This document shows, one piece after another, positions 9,189 to 18,322 of a DNA stretch of 49,089 bases. Source of the stretch: an uncultured Pelagibacteraceae bacterium. Lineage in GTDB: Bacteria > Pseudomonadota > Alphaproteobacteria > Pelagibacterales > Pelagibacteraceae. The stretch spans positions 1 through 49,089 of the forward strand of contig CACLBB010000009.1 of NCBI GenBank assembly GCA_902605035.1, in the 5' to 3' direction. The notes under the pieces were generated by a model that was not told the origin of the DNA, did not search any database, and was given only the letters and a program-made list of their open reading frames with translations. Each line of letters begins with the position of its first letter. The first letter of the stretch is position 1. The position numbers and the translations under genes were made by a program.

Positions 9189-10654
9189 TTGTTTGATTTA
9201 CCGCTTAATAAAGATAACTGAGTTATCTTCATTTCACCTAAATTATCTTCTGGTTTAATAGGGTACTCGCCAGTAAAATAATGATCACTGAACTGAGGGT
9301 ATATATTATTTCTTCTACCTTTTCCTAAAGCCTCATAAAGTCCATCTAAACTTAGAAACTTAAGAGATTTGGCTTGAATATATTTACATATTTCATCATT
9401 TGTTTTTTCATTCGCCAAAAGTTCTTTTTTTGTTGGCATATCTACTCCGTAAAAATCAGGAAACTTTATTTCTGGACATGCAATTCTAACATGCACTTCT
9501 TTAGCTCCCGTTTCGTATAGCATCTTTACTATTTTAAGACAAGTTGTGCCTCTAACTAAAGAGTCATCTATCAGCACAATTGATTTATTTTGAACTATAC
9601 TTTTTGTAGAACTTAATTTTAATTTTACCCCTAAACTTCTAATATTTTGTGCTGGTTCAATGAACGTTCTTCCAACATAATGGTTTCTTATCAAACCTAG
9701 TTCAAATTTTATTTTAGAATATTGAGAAAACCCTAAGGCTGCAGGCACACCAGAGTCTGGAACTGGCACAACTATGTCTGCATTAATATTTGACTCTTTC
9801 GCAAGATGATATCCAAAATTTTTACGATACTCATAGGCACATTTACCATCAACTATACTATCTGGTCTTGCAAAATATATATATTCGAAAATACAAGGCC
9901 TAGCTTTTTGTTTTGGAAAAGGTTTGATGCTGTTAACTTTATCATTTTCTATTACTACAATTTCTCCATTTTCCACCTCTCTAATAAACTTAGCTCCTAC
10001 AATGTCTAAAGCACAAGTCTCAGACGATAAAATGTATGATCCTTTCAACTTACCAATCACTAAAGGCCTTATGCCAAAAGGATCTCTAACACCTATTAGT
10101 TTTTTATTAGTCATAATTACTAAAGAATAACCACCTTTTATCTGAAAAAGTGCATCTATTAATTTGTCAATAGTTTTCTCTCTTTTTGATTTTGCAATTA
10201 ATTGAACTATTGTTTCGGTGTCAGTTGTAGTTCTAAAAATCGCACCATCTTTTACCAATGAATCTCTTAATGCTAATGCATTTGTCAAATTGCCATTGTG
10301 GGCTATACTCAAACCACCCATATACAAATCGGCAAAAAAGGGTTGAATATTTCTTAAAGATGTTTCACCAGTAGTAGAATAACGGTTATGACCTATTGCA
10401 AAATTACCTGGTAGCTTCTTTATAACATCACCTTTGGTAAAATGATCACCAACTAATCCTTGCCTTTTTTCAGAATGAAAATTTTTTCCATCGTATGAAA
10501 CTATTCCACATCCCTCTTGGCCTCGATGCTGTAGAGCATGAAGACCCAAAGCTACTAGTGCCGCTGAATCTTGATGGTTAGAAACACCAAATACTCCACA
10601 TTCTTCTCTTGGTTTATCTGAATTAAATTTTCTCAATTTTATCTTTTGTATCAA
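9185..10654 (-). CDS. purF: Amidophosphoribosyltransferase
   Basis: First committed step of purine synthesis: PRPP plus glutamine gives 5-phosphoribosylamine. The Ntn-type glutaminase begins at C19 after a short propeptide (KPREE|CGVFG), exposed by processing in related enzymes. HNRYSTTG and the PRPP loop VLIDDSLVRGTT (360-371) are intact. Length is 489 aa. No ATG precedes the catalytic cysteine; the marked start is TTG at 10654, inside the cvpA end (32-base overlap), and another in-frame TTG lies at 10636. The cvpA-purF order is conserved in many bacteria. Confidence 0.96.
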   Translation of the reverse strand: MIQKIKLRKFNSDKPREECGVFGVSNHQDSAALVALGLHALQHRGQEGCGIVSYDGKNFHSEKRQGLVGDHFTKGDVIKKLPGNFAIGHNRYSTTGETSLRNIQPFFADLYMGGLSIAHNGNLTNALALRDSLVKDGAIFRTTTDTETIVQLIAKSKREKTIDKLIDALFQIKGGYSLVIMTNKKLIGVRDPFGIRPLVIGKLKGSYILSSETCALDIVGAKFIREVENGEIVVIENDKVNSIKPFPKQKARPCIFEYIYFARPDSIVDGKCAYEYRKNFGYHLAKESNINADIVVPVPDSGVPAALGFSQYSKIKFELGLIRNHYVGRTFIEPAQNIRSLGVKLKLSSTKSIVQNKSIVLIDDSLVRGTTCLKIVKMLYETGAKEVHVRIACPEIKFPDFYGVDMPTKKELLANEKTNDEICKYIQAKSLKFLSLDGLYEALGKGRRNNIYPQFSDHYFTGEYPIKPEDNLGEMKITQLSLLSGKSNN

Positions 10655-11168
10655 TGAAATCCTCGCTTGATGGAAATTCCTCCACTAGTATTTCACTGCC
10701 TTTTTTTACAATATTAAACGAAATAGCATCTTCAGCTGATATACCCCAATTCTGGTAAGGATAAAACCAATTAAATATCGAGAATAAGCATATTGAAATC
10801 ACATAACCTTTAAAAAAACCAAATAAAAAGCCAAATGTTTTATCGATAGAGCCGACTCCAGTCCAAGTTACCGCTCTACTTAATGCTTTTCCTATTAATA
10901 TAGTAAAGAACAAGGTGCAGATAAAAATTACAATACCAATTCCTATGTTATTTACAAACTCAGATTCTATGTATTCGCTCACCCATGGTTGCAACTTGGG
11001 AACGAATATTATTGTTATAACTGTTGCAAAGATCCATTTCATAAAAGATAAAAGACTAAGAGAAAAACCTTTTAAAAAACATTGAATTACACTGTAAATC
11101 ATAATTATTAATACGACGATATCAAACCAATTGATTTTAGTTATAAATATTTTTAGGAAATCAAGCAT
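10623..11168 (-). CDS. cvpA: CvpA family membrane protein
   Basis: A 181-residue inner-membrane protein with about four hydrophobic helices (roughly residues 14-30, 33-57, 74-97 and 113-134) and the family segments WFDIVVLIIMIYSVIQCFLKG, SRAVTWTGVGSIDKTFGFLFGFFKG and FNWFYP. CvpA was named for colicin V production; its wider role is in envelope homeostasis, and it is commonly co-transcribed with purF as here. It ends inside purF and starts 11 bases after the RND-family gene. Confidence 0.88.
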   Translation of the reverse strand: MLDFLKIFITKINWFDIVVLIIMIYSVIQCFLKGFSLSLLSFMKWIFATVITIIFVPKLQPWVSEYIESEFVNNIGIGIVIFICTLFFTILIGKALSRAVTWTGVGSIDKTFGFLFGFFKGYVISICLFSIFNWFYPYQNWGISAEDAISFNIVKKGSEILVEEFPSSEDFIDTKDKIEKI

Positions 11169-11179
11169 TATTCTTTATT

Positions 11180-13639
11180 CTACTCTTGCCCAAACGGTCT
11201 AATTATTAATATAAGTTTAGGCAAAAGAGTTAATACTGAAATCATGGCCAACAACATAGCGATACCAGTAAAAACTCCAAAATATATTGTTGGGATAAAA
11301 TTTGATAAAACTAATATTGAAAAACCAAAAATAATAGTTATGGAGGTATTAAGTATAGCTATTCCAACTGTATTATGACAGCGATCTAAAGTTAAATTAT
11401 AATTTTTTATTTTTTTGAATTCTTCTCTAAAACGATAAATATAGTGAATACTATTATCTACTGCTATTCCAATCGTAATTGCTGCAATTGTAATTGTCAT
11501 CATATCTAAGGGTATTTCCATTAAACCAATTATTCCAAGAATAAAAAATGCTGCGATAAAATTAGGAACGACTCCAATAAAAGCTAATGTAATATTTCTA
11601 AATAAGATAAAAAACATAGCTGAAATTCCTAACATAACTATTCCTAAAGTTAATATTTGGGATTTAAACAGACTTTGAAGCAAATTGTTAAATAAAATTA
11701 AAACTCCAGATAACTTATATTCATTTTTTTCAAAGCCTAGTTTTGTATTAAGGTCTTCGTTAATCTTTTTAATCAAATCATTTCTTCGTAAATCTTGAAG
11801 TGAATCTTTAATTCTAACACTCACTCTTGCCTCGTCATTCTCTACTGAAATATATGGAGATATTATTTCTTTCTTTATCTCATCAGGTATTTTGCTATAT
11901 AAAACCGCTATTTCAAGACTCTGTAGCTCTTTTTTATTTAAATCCTCAGCTACCCTCAAAATAGATCCAAAAGAAAGAACTTTCCCAATTTCGGGTAGTG
12001 AGTCCAAGTAGTCATGTACTTTAATAATTTTATCCATTTTATCTCTTGTAAACCAATATTTGGCTTTATCCTCCTGACCTTCCTCCTCCTCTTCCCATTC
12101 TGAAAATTCATCATCTTCTGCTTTTTTTTCTTTTATGGGAAACTTAACAATAACGTTTAATGGAGTAGTACCCCCAAGATCATTATCTATCTTCTTCATA
12201 CCTTTGTAAATTTCTGTTTCTTTATCGAAATAATTTATAAAACTATTTTCAACTTCCAATTTTGTTATTCCAATCACACTTAATATTAATATGATTAATG
12301 TTGGACCAAAAATTAATATATTACGCTTCTTTGCAAAATTTCCAAGAAAGGACGTAATTTTTGACTTATCTGTGTTTTTAAAATTAATATCTTCATCTGA
12401 AGAAAACAAATTTAGCAAAGAAGGTAAAAGCAAAAAAGTTACTAAAATTGAAACTGAAAGTCCCATTGTCATCATCCATCCAAAATCAATAATAGGTTTA
12501 ATCCCACTAAATATTAAAGATAGAAAAGCACAAATCGTTGTAAGCACTGTATACAAAATAGGCATAATCATTTTTTTGCTTGTTTCTAATATTGCCTGAT
12601 TTTTTGTTACTTCTTTATTTTCTTTTTTTAGTTGAAGAAATCTCACAGTAACATGAATGTTCATCGCCATGTTAAGTATGAGCATTAATGCAATAAAATT
12701 TGAAGATATAACAGTAACTTTCCAACCTATTAAGCCTAATAAACCAATCATAAATATTACCGAAGTTACGCATCCTAGCAAAGGTAGTATTACCCATTTA
12801 AGATTTCTAAAAACTACCCAAAGTGTCAAAATTATGAAAACAAATACACCTATGCCGAATACAATAATGTCACTTTTAATATAACCCATCATATCGTCTG
12901 CAATCATTGGTATTCCTCCCAAATGAATTTTTGCATTCTCTCCGTATTTACTAATTACATCTCGTATTTCTGAAATATTTTGGTGATTTCTTAAATTATA
13001 TAGATTTTTATAATTTTCATATTCTTTGAGAAAATTCTTATAATTTAGCTTTTCAACTTTATTTAGACCACCCTCTAATAATTGATTATAAAATTTATCT
13101 TTTATTTTAATATATTCTGCTAATCTTTCATCTTTTTTTAAATAAACAACAATTCCAGATGTTTTACCATCTTTGCTAATTACATAATCTTGATAAATTG
13201 GACTATTAATTATTTCTTCAAATCCTCTTTTTCTATCAATTTCTGGATGTGCTAAAGTTTTATAATTTTTAAGTCTATCCATTAGGCTTTCATCAGTGCT
13301 TTTAAGCAAAGGGACATCTATTACAGTTATTACACTGTCTACCCAAGTCAATTTTTCAATTTTTGATTTAAGTAACTGTAAATTAAGGATTGTCTCTTTT
13401 TCCTCAAAACTTGATACGGGTGAATATGTAAGGACTAAAAAATCTTTTGCACCGTATCTCTCATTTACTTCTCTTAGATATTTAAGGTCTTTATCTCCTT
13501 CTAAAATAAGTGCATCACTAGACGCATCTAGATTAAAATTTTTAGCGTAGTATAGTGAAAAGGATATTAAGGCTAATATTAAAAAAAGAGTAATTTTTGG
13601 AAAATCAATAACAAACTTTTTATAAATTTCAGTAATCAT
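11180..13639 (-). CDS. RND/MMPL-family membrane transporter
   Basis: An 819-residue protein with the classical RND duplication: a first transmembrane helix (about 14-32), a periplasmic domain, a five-helix bundle (about 255-415), then helix 7 (about 440-460), a second periplasmic domain and a second bundle (about 665-815). The motif DNSIHYIYRF in the second bundle and NIHVTVRF in the first match the sterol-sensing/MMPL branch (HpnN-like and lipid exporters) rather than drug-efflux AcrB. The second periplasmic loop holds an extreme acidic patch at 507-524. The substrate is unknown; a lipid or hydrophobic compound is likely by family. It lies between dnaB and cvpA. Confidence 0.85.
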   Translation of the reverse strand: MITEIYKKFVIDFPKITLFLILALISFSLYYAKNFNLDASSDALILEGDKDLKYLREVNERYGAKDFLVLTYSPVSSFEEKETILNLQLLKSKIEKLTWVDSVITVIDVPLLKSTDESLMDRLKNYKTLAHPEIDRKRGFEEIINSPIYQDYVISKDGKTSGIVVYLKKDERLAEYIKIKDKFYNQLLEGGLNKVEKLNYKNFLKEYENYKNLYNLRNHQNISEIRDVISKYGENAKIHLGGIPMIADDMMGYIKSDIIVFGIGVFVFIILTLWVVFRNLKWVILPLLGCVTSVIFMIGLLGLIGWKVTVISSNFIALMLILNMAMNIHVTVRFLQLKKENKEVTKNQAILETSKKMIMPILYTVLTTICAFLSLIFSGIKPIIDFGWMMTMGLSVSILVTFLLLPSLLNLFSSDEDINFKNTDKSKITSFLGNFAKKRNILIFGPTLIILILSVIGITKLEVENSFINYFDKETEIYKGMKKIDNDLGGTTPLNVIVKFPIKEKKAEDDEFSEWEEEEEGQEDKAKYWFTRDKMDKIIKVHDYLDSLPEIGKVLSFGSILRVAEDLNKKELQSLEIAVLYSKIPDEIKKEIISPYISVENDEARVSVRIKDSLQDLRRNDLIKKINEDLNTKLGFEKNEYKLSGVLILFNNLLQSLFKSQILTLGIVMLGISAMFFILFRNITLAFIGVVPNFIAAFFILGIIGLMEIPLDMMTITIAAITIGIAVDNSIHYIYRFREEFKKIKNYNLTLDRCHNTVGIAILNTSITIIFGFSILVLSNFIPTIYFGVFTGIAMLLAMISVLTLLPKLILIIRPFGQE

Positions 13640-13693
13640 AGAGATAATTCAGATATATCTTAAATTTATGATAACTAAAGATAAAATTAAAAG

Positions 13694-15118
13694 CTAATTT
13701 TTGCTTAAATCTTTAAATTTCGTATAAATTCCCTCGAATTCCACTTTAACTATGCCTGTGGGACCATGCCTTTGCTTGCCCAGTATAATATCAGCTAGAC
13801 CAACAACATCATTCATCTTAGATTGCCATTCTGCATGTTCAATTGAACCAAGTTTTGGCTGTTTTCTCTCAAGATAGTATGCCTCTCTATAAACAAACAT
13901 GACTACGTCCGCATCTTGCTCTATTGACCCTGACTCTCGTAAATCAGCTAATTGAGGTTGCTTATCATCTCTCTGCTCAACTGCTCTGGATAATTGAGAT
14001 AAAGCCAATACTGGTACTCCCAGCTCTTTTGCTAAAGCTTTTAATCCTTGAGTAATTTCTGATATTTCTTGAACTCTTCCATCATTTCTATTTGATCCAC
14101 CAGCTTTCATTAATTGAATATAATCAACCACTATTAAACTTAAGCCGAATAATCTTTTTATTCGTCTTGCTCTATTGCTAAGAGTGGCAATAGTTATTGC
14201 AGGAGTTTCATCAATAAATAACGGAAGATTATAAATGTTTCTTGAAGTTTCAATATATCTATTAATTTCTTCTTCAGTAACCTTTCCTTTTCTAATATCA
14301 TCAGATTTTATTCTAGCTTGTTCAGATAGAATTCTCGTAGACAATTGTTCTGATGACATTTCTAAAGAAAAAAAAGCGACCGAGGATTTTTCTTGTCGAC
14401 TCATAATTGTTTGTGCTGCATGATAGGCTATATTAGTAGCTAAAGCCGTTTTACCCATCGAGGGTCTTCCAGCTATTATAACTAAATCAGATTTATGCAA
14501 TCCTCCTAATTTTGAGTCTAAATCAGTCAAACCAGTTGGAACACCTACAATACCTCTATCACTCTTCATAGCCATTGTTGCCATCTCAATTGTTTGATCT
14601 AACGCTTGATTAAATTTTAAAAAGGACTGAGAAAAACTACCTCTTTCAGCTAAGTCAAATAAAGATTTTTCAGTGCTTTCAATTATCCTTTCTGCACTTT
14701 GTTCTTTAGTGTTTAAGGTTTCAGAGGATAAATTATCTGATATTAAAACTAATTCTCTTCTTAAATACATTTCATGAATTACTTTAGCATAGTCAATTGC
14801 TTGTTTTGTAGAACTAGAAAATCTAGTTAATTTTACAAGATACTCAGTTCCACCAACTTCAGATAACATATTATCTTTTTCAAAAAAATTTTTAAGAGTT
14901 ATAGGATTAGCGATCATACCTTTATTGTTTAAAGTTTCTATGACTTCATAAATTTTCGTATGTGCGGGATCATAAAAAGTTAAAGGATTTATTATATTAG
15001 CTATCTCATCAATAATATCGTTGTTTACTAAAATTGATCCTAGTAACGCTTGTTCAGCCTCAAGATTTGAGGGCTGTTTTTTGTCTAAATTGTTTTCGGG
15101 TAATTTAATTTTTTCCAC
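13694..15118 (-). CDS. dnaB: Replicative DNA helicase DnaB
   Basis: The hexameric 5'-3' helicase of the replisome. The N-terminal domain (LEAEQALLGSIL) and the RecA-like C-terminal domain are both present, with Walker A GRPSMGKTA at 217-225, Walker B LIVVDYIQLM, and the SQLSRAVEQR and ESGSIEQDADVV segments. Length is 474 aa, no intein. The start is GTG at 15118. It follows rpsF-rpsR-rplI with a 73-base gap, the usual alphaproteobacterial order; the gap and start carry two DnaA-box-like 9-mers (see findings). Confidence 0.97.
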   Translation of the reverse strand: MEKIKLPENNLDKKQPSNLEAEQALLGSILVNNDIIDEIANIINPLTFYDPAHTKIYEVIETLNNKGMIANPITLKNFFEKDNMLSEVGGTEYLVKLTRFSSSTKQAIDYAKVIHEMYLRRELVLISDNLSSETLNTKEQSAERIIESTEKSLFDLAERGSFSQSFLKFNQALDQTIEMATMAMKSDRGIVGVPTGLTDLDSKLGGLHKSDLVIIAGRPSMGKTALATNIAYHAAQTIMSRQEKSSVAFFSLEMSSEQLSTRILSEQARIKSDDIRKGKVTEEEINRYIETSRNIYNLPLFIDETPAITIATLSNRARRIKRLFGLSLIVVDYIQLMKAGGSNRNDGRVQEISEITQGLKALAKELGVPVLALSQLSRAVEQRDDKQPQLADLRESGSIEQDADVVMFVYREAYYLERKQPKLGSIEHAEWQSKMNDVVGLADIILGKQRHGPTGIVKVEFEGIYTKFKDLSKN

Positions 15119-15191
15119 AAACTTAACATAATTGAGAGTAATTTTAATTAAAGAAAAAGTTACACACTTTTTTTACAATCCTGTGGAGAAG

Positions 15192-15647
15192 TTATTTACT
15201 TTGAATTTTATCTATTTTAACTGAAATTTGAGCAGTTACTTCAGAATGAAAAATAATATCAATTTTATAATCACCAATTTTATTTAAATCTTCTTTTAAC
15301 ACGATTTGAGAGGGTTTTACTTCTACTTTAAATTTATCTAAAATAGCAGAAGATATTTCTTTTGGTTTTATAGATCCATATAGTTCACCATTTTCTTTGC
15401 TTTCTTTATTAAATGCTAGAGATTTTGTATTTACTGATTTTGCTATTTCTTTTAATTTCTTTTTCAACTCGACGTTTTTTTTATTTAATTCATCTTTTTT
15501 TTTCGAAACATATTCCAGATTTTCTTTGCTAAATCTTAAAGCTTTGCCAGTTTTTAAAAGATAATTTCTCCCGTATCCTGGTTTTACTTCTACTTTATCT
15601 CCTATATTTCCAAGTTTAACTATGTTTTCTAAAAGTATTACTTCCAT
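15192..15647 (-). CDS. rplI: 50S ribosomal protein L9
   Basis: The 151-residue large-subunit protein L9, with the invariant N-terminal RNA-binding motif (LLENIVKLGNIGDKVEVKPGYGRNYLL), the long charged connecting helix (about residues 42-75) and the C-terminal domain starting near GSIKPKEI. L9 lies at the base of the L1 stalk and affects reading-frame maintenance. Its ATG overlaps the rpsR stop by one base, so translation is probably coupled. Confidence 0.96.
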   Translation of the reverse strand: MEVILLENIVKLGNIGDKVEVKPGYGRNYLLKTGKALRFSKENLEYVSKKKDELNKKNVELKKKLKEIAKSVNTKSLAFNKESKENGELYGSIKPKEISSAILDKFKVEVKPSQIVLKEDLNKIGDYKIDIIFHSEVTAQISVKIDKIQSK

Positions 15648-15919
15648 TATATTAAACCTAATATTTTTGCTTTCTTAATTTCTTTTGTTAATTTCTTTTG
15701 TTTACCGCTAGACACTGATGTTATTTTTGAAGAGAGAATCTTATTATTTTCGGAAATATATTTTTTTAATAAGCTTATGTTTTTATAATCAATAATTGGT
15801 GCATTTTTAACTGAAAGAGGACATGATCTGTTAAACCTTCCTTCAGTTTTTTGGAAAAGACTAAGTTTGCTCAAAGAATTTGAGTTTTTTTTTTGAAACT
15901 TTTTGCCTTTTCTTTTCAT
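15647..15919 (-). CDS. rpsR: 30S ribosomal protein S18
   Basis: Small-subunit protein S18 (90 aa), with the conserved core of IDYKNISLLKKYISENNKILSSKIT followed by a KKLTKEIKKAKILGL tail. S18 binds with S6 on the 30S platform. It carries a basic N-terminal extension rich in lysine (MKRKGKKFQKKN). It overlaps the rpsF end by four bases, consistent with the S6-S18 pair being made together. Confidence 0.95.
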   Translation of the reverse strand: MKRKGKKFQKKNSNSLSKLSLFQKTEGRFNRSCPLSVKNAPIIDYKNISLLKKYISENNKILSSKITSVSSGKQKKLTKEIKKAKILGLI

Positions 15920-16242
15920 TTTTTCTCCTTACTAAAATATTCGTTTTTAGTATCTAAATTTTTATATTTTACTATTAGATGTCTAACTATAGATCCATCA
16001 ACTTTTATTTTTTTGTTAATTTCATTTAAAGTACTTTCATTGCCTTCAAATTTATAATGAATAAAAAATCCTTTATTATATTTTTTGATTTTTGTAGCTA
16101 AATTTAAAAGACCCCACTCTTCAATTTTAACAACTTTTCCAGAACTACTATTTATTATATCACTATATTTCTCTTTTATTTTTTCAAGTTCAGATTTAGG
16201 TAAATCTTGCCTAGTTATTAAAGTATTTTCATAAAATGACAT
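15916..16242 (-). CDS. rpsF: 30S ribosomal protein S6
   Basis: Small-subunit protein S6 (108 aa): YENTLITRQDL at the start, WGLLNLATKIKKYNKGFFIHYKFEG in the middle and IVRHLIVKY near the end match the family. It forms a dimer with S18 on 16S rRNA. It is the first gene of the minus-strand run rpsF-rpsR-rplI-dnaB and is divergent from fabD over a 110-base region that must hold promoters for both directions. Confidence 0.96.
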   Translation of the reverse strand: MSFYENTLITRQDLPKSELEKIKEKYSDIINSSSGKVVKIEEWGLLNLATKIKKYNKGFFIHYKFEGNESTLNEINKKIKVDGSIVRHLIVKYKNLDTKNEYFSKEKK

Positions 16243-16300
16243 AAAAATTTATTGTTAATTAGTTAGCATTAAAGTACATATTGTAAAAAAAGTTTTATAC

Positions 16301-16306
16301 TATAAT
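16301..16306 (+). promoter_or_regulatory. Candidate -10 box upstream of fabD
   Basis: A perfect TATAAT lies 46 bases upstream of the fabD ATG in the rpsF/fabD divergent region. A TTGTAA at 16281-16286 is a possible -35, but the 14-base spacer is shorter than usual. In AT-rich DNA such matches arise by chance, so this is only a candidate. Confidence 0.3.
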
Positions 16307-16352
16307 AGACATTTATATCAATACTAATTATCAGCAATTAAATGCTTAAAAT

Positions 16353-17291
16353 ATGAACGCTATACTCTTTCCAGGCCAAGGTTCACAGATTGTAGGGATG
16401 GGTTTAGAGTTTTACAATAATTTTGAAATAGTAAAAAAGATCTTTAAAGAGGCTGACGATAAGCTTAATTATAAAATTTCAAAAATTATTTTAGAAGGCC
16501 CAGAAGATCAACTCAAGTTAACTCAAAACACACAACCAGCAATACTTACAGTAAGTTACGCAATTTTTTCAGTTCTCAAAAAAGAATATAACTTTGATTT
16601 TAAATCTACGAAGTTTTTTGCAGGACACTCTTTAGGTGAATATAGCGCTTTGGTAAGTTCAGAATCCTTAAAATTTAATGATGCAATTTTTTTACTTTTT
16701 GAAAGAGGGAAGTCAATGCAGGAAGCGGTTCCTATAGGTAAAGGAAAAATGATAGCAGTATTAGGATCGGAAATAAAAGATATTAACAATTTAATTCAAA
16801 AATCTAAAATTGAAGGTATATGTGAAATCGCCAATGATAATGCAGAAGGTCAGACAATTATTAGTGGAGATACAGAAAGCATAAATTCATTACAAATTAC
16901 TCTTAAAGAAAATAATAAAAAATTTATTCCTCTAAAAGTAAGCGCACCTTTTCATTGCTCACTTATGAGTTCAGCAGCAAAAAAAATGAGGGATAAAATT
17001 AATTCTACAAATTTTGCGAAGCCTATTTTTGACATTGTATGTAATGTGACGTCAACACCAGAAAATAATCCAGAGAATATAAAAAGATTATTAATAGATC
17101 AAATCTGCTCAACTGTTAGATGGAGAGAAAGCTTAATTAATATGCATAACGAAAATGTTACTAATTTTATTGAAATTGGTCCCGGAAAAGTTTTATCTGG
17201 AATGGTTAAAAGGACGTTAAAGAATATAAATTGCTTTAGTATAAATTCAATTGATGATATGAAAAAAACAATAAATGAACTTAAAAAATAA
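16353..17291 (+). CDS. fabD: Malonyl-CoA--ACP transacylase
   Basis: It loads malonyl groups onto acyl carrier protein for fatty-acid elongation. The active-site serine is S93 in GHSLGEYSALV; the oxyanion segment FPGQGSQ is at residues 6-12, and the catalytic histidine lies in SAPFHCSLM. Length is 312 aa. It overlaps fabG by 17 bases and is the first gene of fabD-fabG-acpP-gmk. Confidence 0.97.
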   Translation: MNAILFPGQGSQIVGMGLEFYNNFEIVKKIFKEADDKLNYKISKIILEGPEDQLKLTQNTQPAILTVSYAIFSVLKKEYNFDFKSTKFFAGHSLGEYSALVSSESLKFNDAIFLLFERGKSMQEAVPIGKGKMIAVLGSEIKDINNLIQKSKIEGICEIANDNAEGQTIISGDTESINSLQITLKENNKKFIPLKVSAPFHCSLMSSAAKKMRDKINSTNFAKPIFDIVCNVTSTPENNPENIKRLLIDQICSTVRWRESLINMHNENVTNFIEIGPGKVLSGMVKRTLKNINCFSINSIDDMKKTINELKK

Positions 17292-18006
17292 AAAAGTTAT
17301 AATTACAGGCGCGACAGGGGGAATAGGTAACAGCCTTGTAAAGAAATTTTCAGACACTGAGTCAAAGATTTTAGCAACCGGCACAAATGAAGAAAAGTTG
17401 AATAAACTAAAAACTGATTTTAAGGATATTCAAATTGAAAAATTTAATTTAGCTGAGCATTCTAAAATTGAAACTTTTATAGATTCTGCAAACAATAAAT
17501 TAGGTGGTTTAGATATTTTAATAAATAATGCTGGTATAAATTTAGATAGCTTAACAATTAGACTTACTGAAGAAAATTGGAAAAAAGTTTTAGATATAAA
17601 CTTAACTTCAACTTTTTTGATGTGTAAATCTGCAATAAAAAAAATGATCAAAAATAAATCTGGTAAGATTATAAATATTACATCAATTGTTGGTCATACT
17701 GGAAACTTTGGGCAAACAAATTATTCAGCGTCAAAAGCAGGTATAGTAGCTTTTTCAAAAAGCTTAGCTCTTGAATATGCAAAAAAAAACATTAATATAA
17801 ATTGCGTTTCTCCTGGTTTTATAAAAACCGAAATGACTGATAAAATTCCCGAAGAATACAAAACAAAGTTGATAAGCAGGATCCCTGCAGGTGACTTAGG
17901 AACAGGAGATGATGTTTCAAATTGTGTTGCGTTTTTAGCATCAGATTTAGCAAATTATATAAATGGTGAAACCATTCATGTGAATGGTGGAATGTATATG
18001 GCTTGA
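17275..18006 (+). CDS. fabG: 3-oxoacyl-ACP reductase
   Basis: It reduces 3-ketoacyl-ACP with NADPH in fatty-acid elongation. It is a classical short-chain dehydrogenase: TGATGGIG cofactor loop (11-18), NNAG (84-87), and the catalytic triad S137, Y150, K154 (YSASK). The C-terminal NGETIHVNGGMYM is typical of FabG. Length is 243 aa. The start lies inside fabD (17-base overlap); acpP follows after 55 bases, supporting the fatty-acid assignment over other SDR functions. Confidence 0.96.
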   Translation: MNLKNKKVIITGATGGIGNSLVKKFSDTESKILATGTNEEKLNKLKTDFKDIQIEKFNLAEHSKIETFIDSANNKLGGLDILINNAGINLDSLTIRLTEENWKKVLDINLTSTFLMCKSAIKKMIKNKSGKIINITSIVGHTGNFGQTNYSASKAGIVAFSKSLALEYAKKNININCVSPGFIKTEMTDKIPEEYKTKLISRIPAGDLGTGDDVSNCVAFLASDLANYINGETIHVNGGMYMA

Positions 18007-18061
18007 CAATTCTTTTTAATAATTTATTAAGAAATTATCATAAATACAACAAAGGGAATTA

Positions 18062-18304
18062 ATGGCAGACGAAGTAAAAGCAAAGATTAAAAAAATAGTT
18101 GCAGACCACTTAGGTATTGAGGAAGAAAAAGTTACAGAAGAAGCAAGCTTTATTGATGATTTAGGAGCTGACAGTTTAGATACTGTAGAGTTAGTAATGG
18201 CTTTTGAAGAGGAATTTGGATCTGAAATATCAGATAGTGAGGCTGAGAAAATACTTACAGTTGGAGATGCAATTAAATTTATCGAAGGTAAAACGAATCA
18301 GTAA
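18062..18304 (+). CDS. acpP: Acyl carrier protein
   Basis: An 80-residue acidic carrier protein. S38 in the DSLDTVE motif is the attachment point for 4'-phosphopantetheine, on which acyl chains are built. The sequence around it ([24 protein letters not shown]) is near consensus. It follows fabG. The condensing enzyme fabF, which usually comes next, is not here: gmk starts 18 bases after the stop. Confidence 0.97.
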   Translation: MADEVKAKIKKIVADHLGIEEEKVTEEASFIDDLGADSLDTVELVMAFEEEFGSEISDSEAEKILTVGDAIKFIEGKTNQ

Positions 18305-18322
18305 ATCAAATTTTTTTAATCG

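Noticed and set aside
12291-12599. 102-aa open frame opposite the RND gene
   Set aside because: It lies wholly antisense to a clear membrane protein; its composition is the complement of hydrophobic codons, with no start signal or family resemblance.
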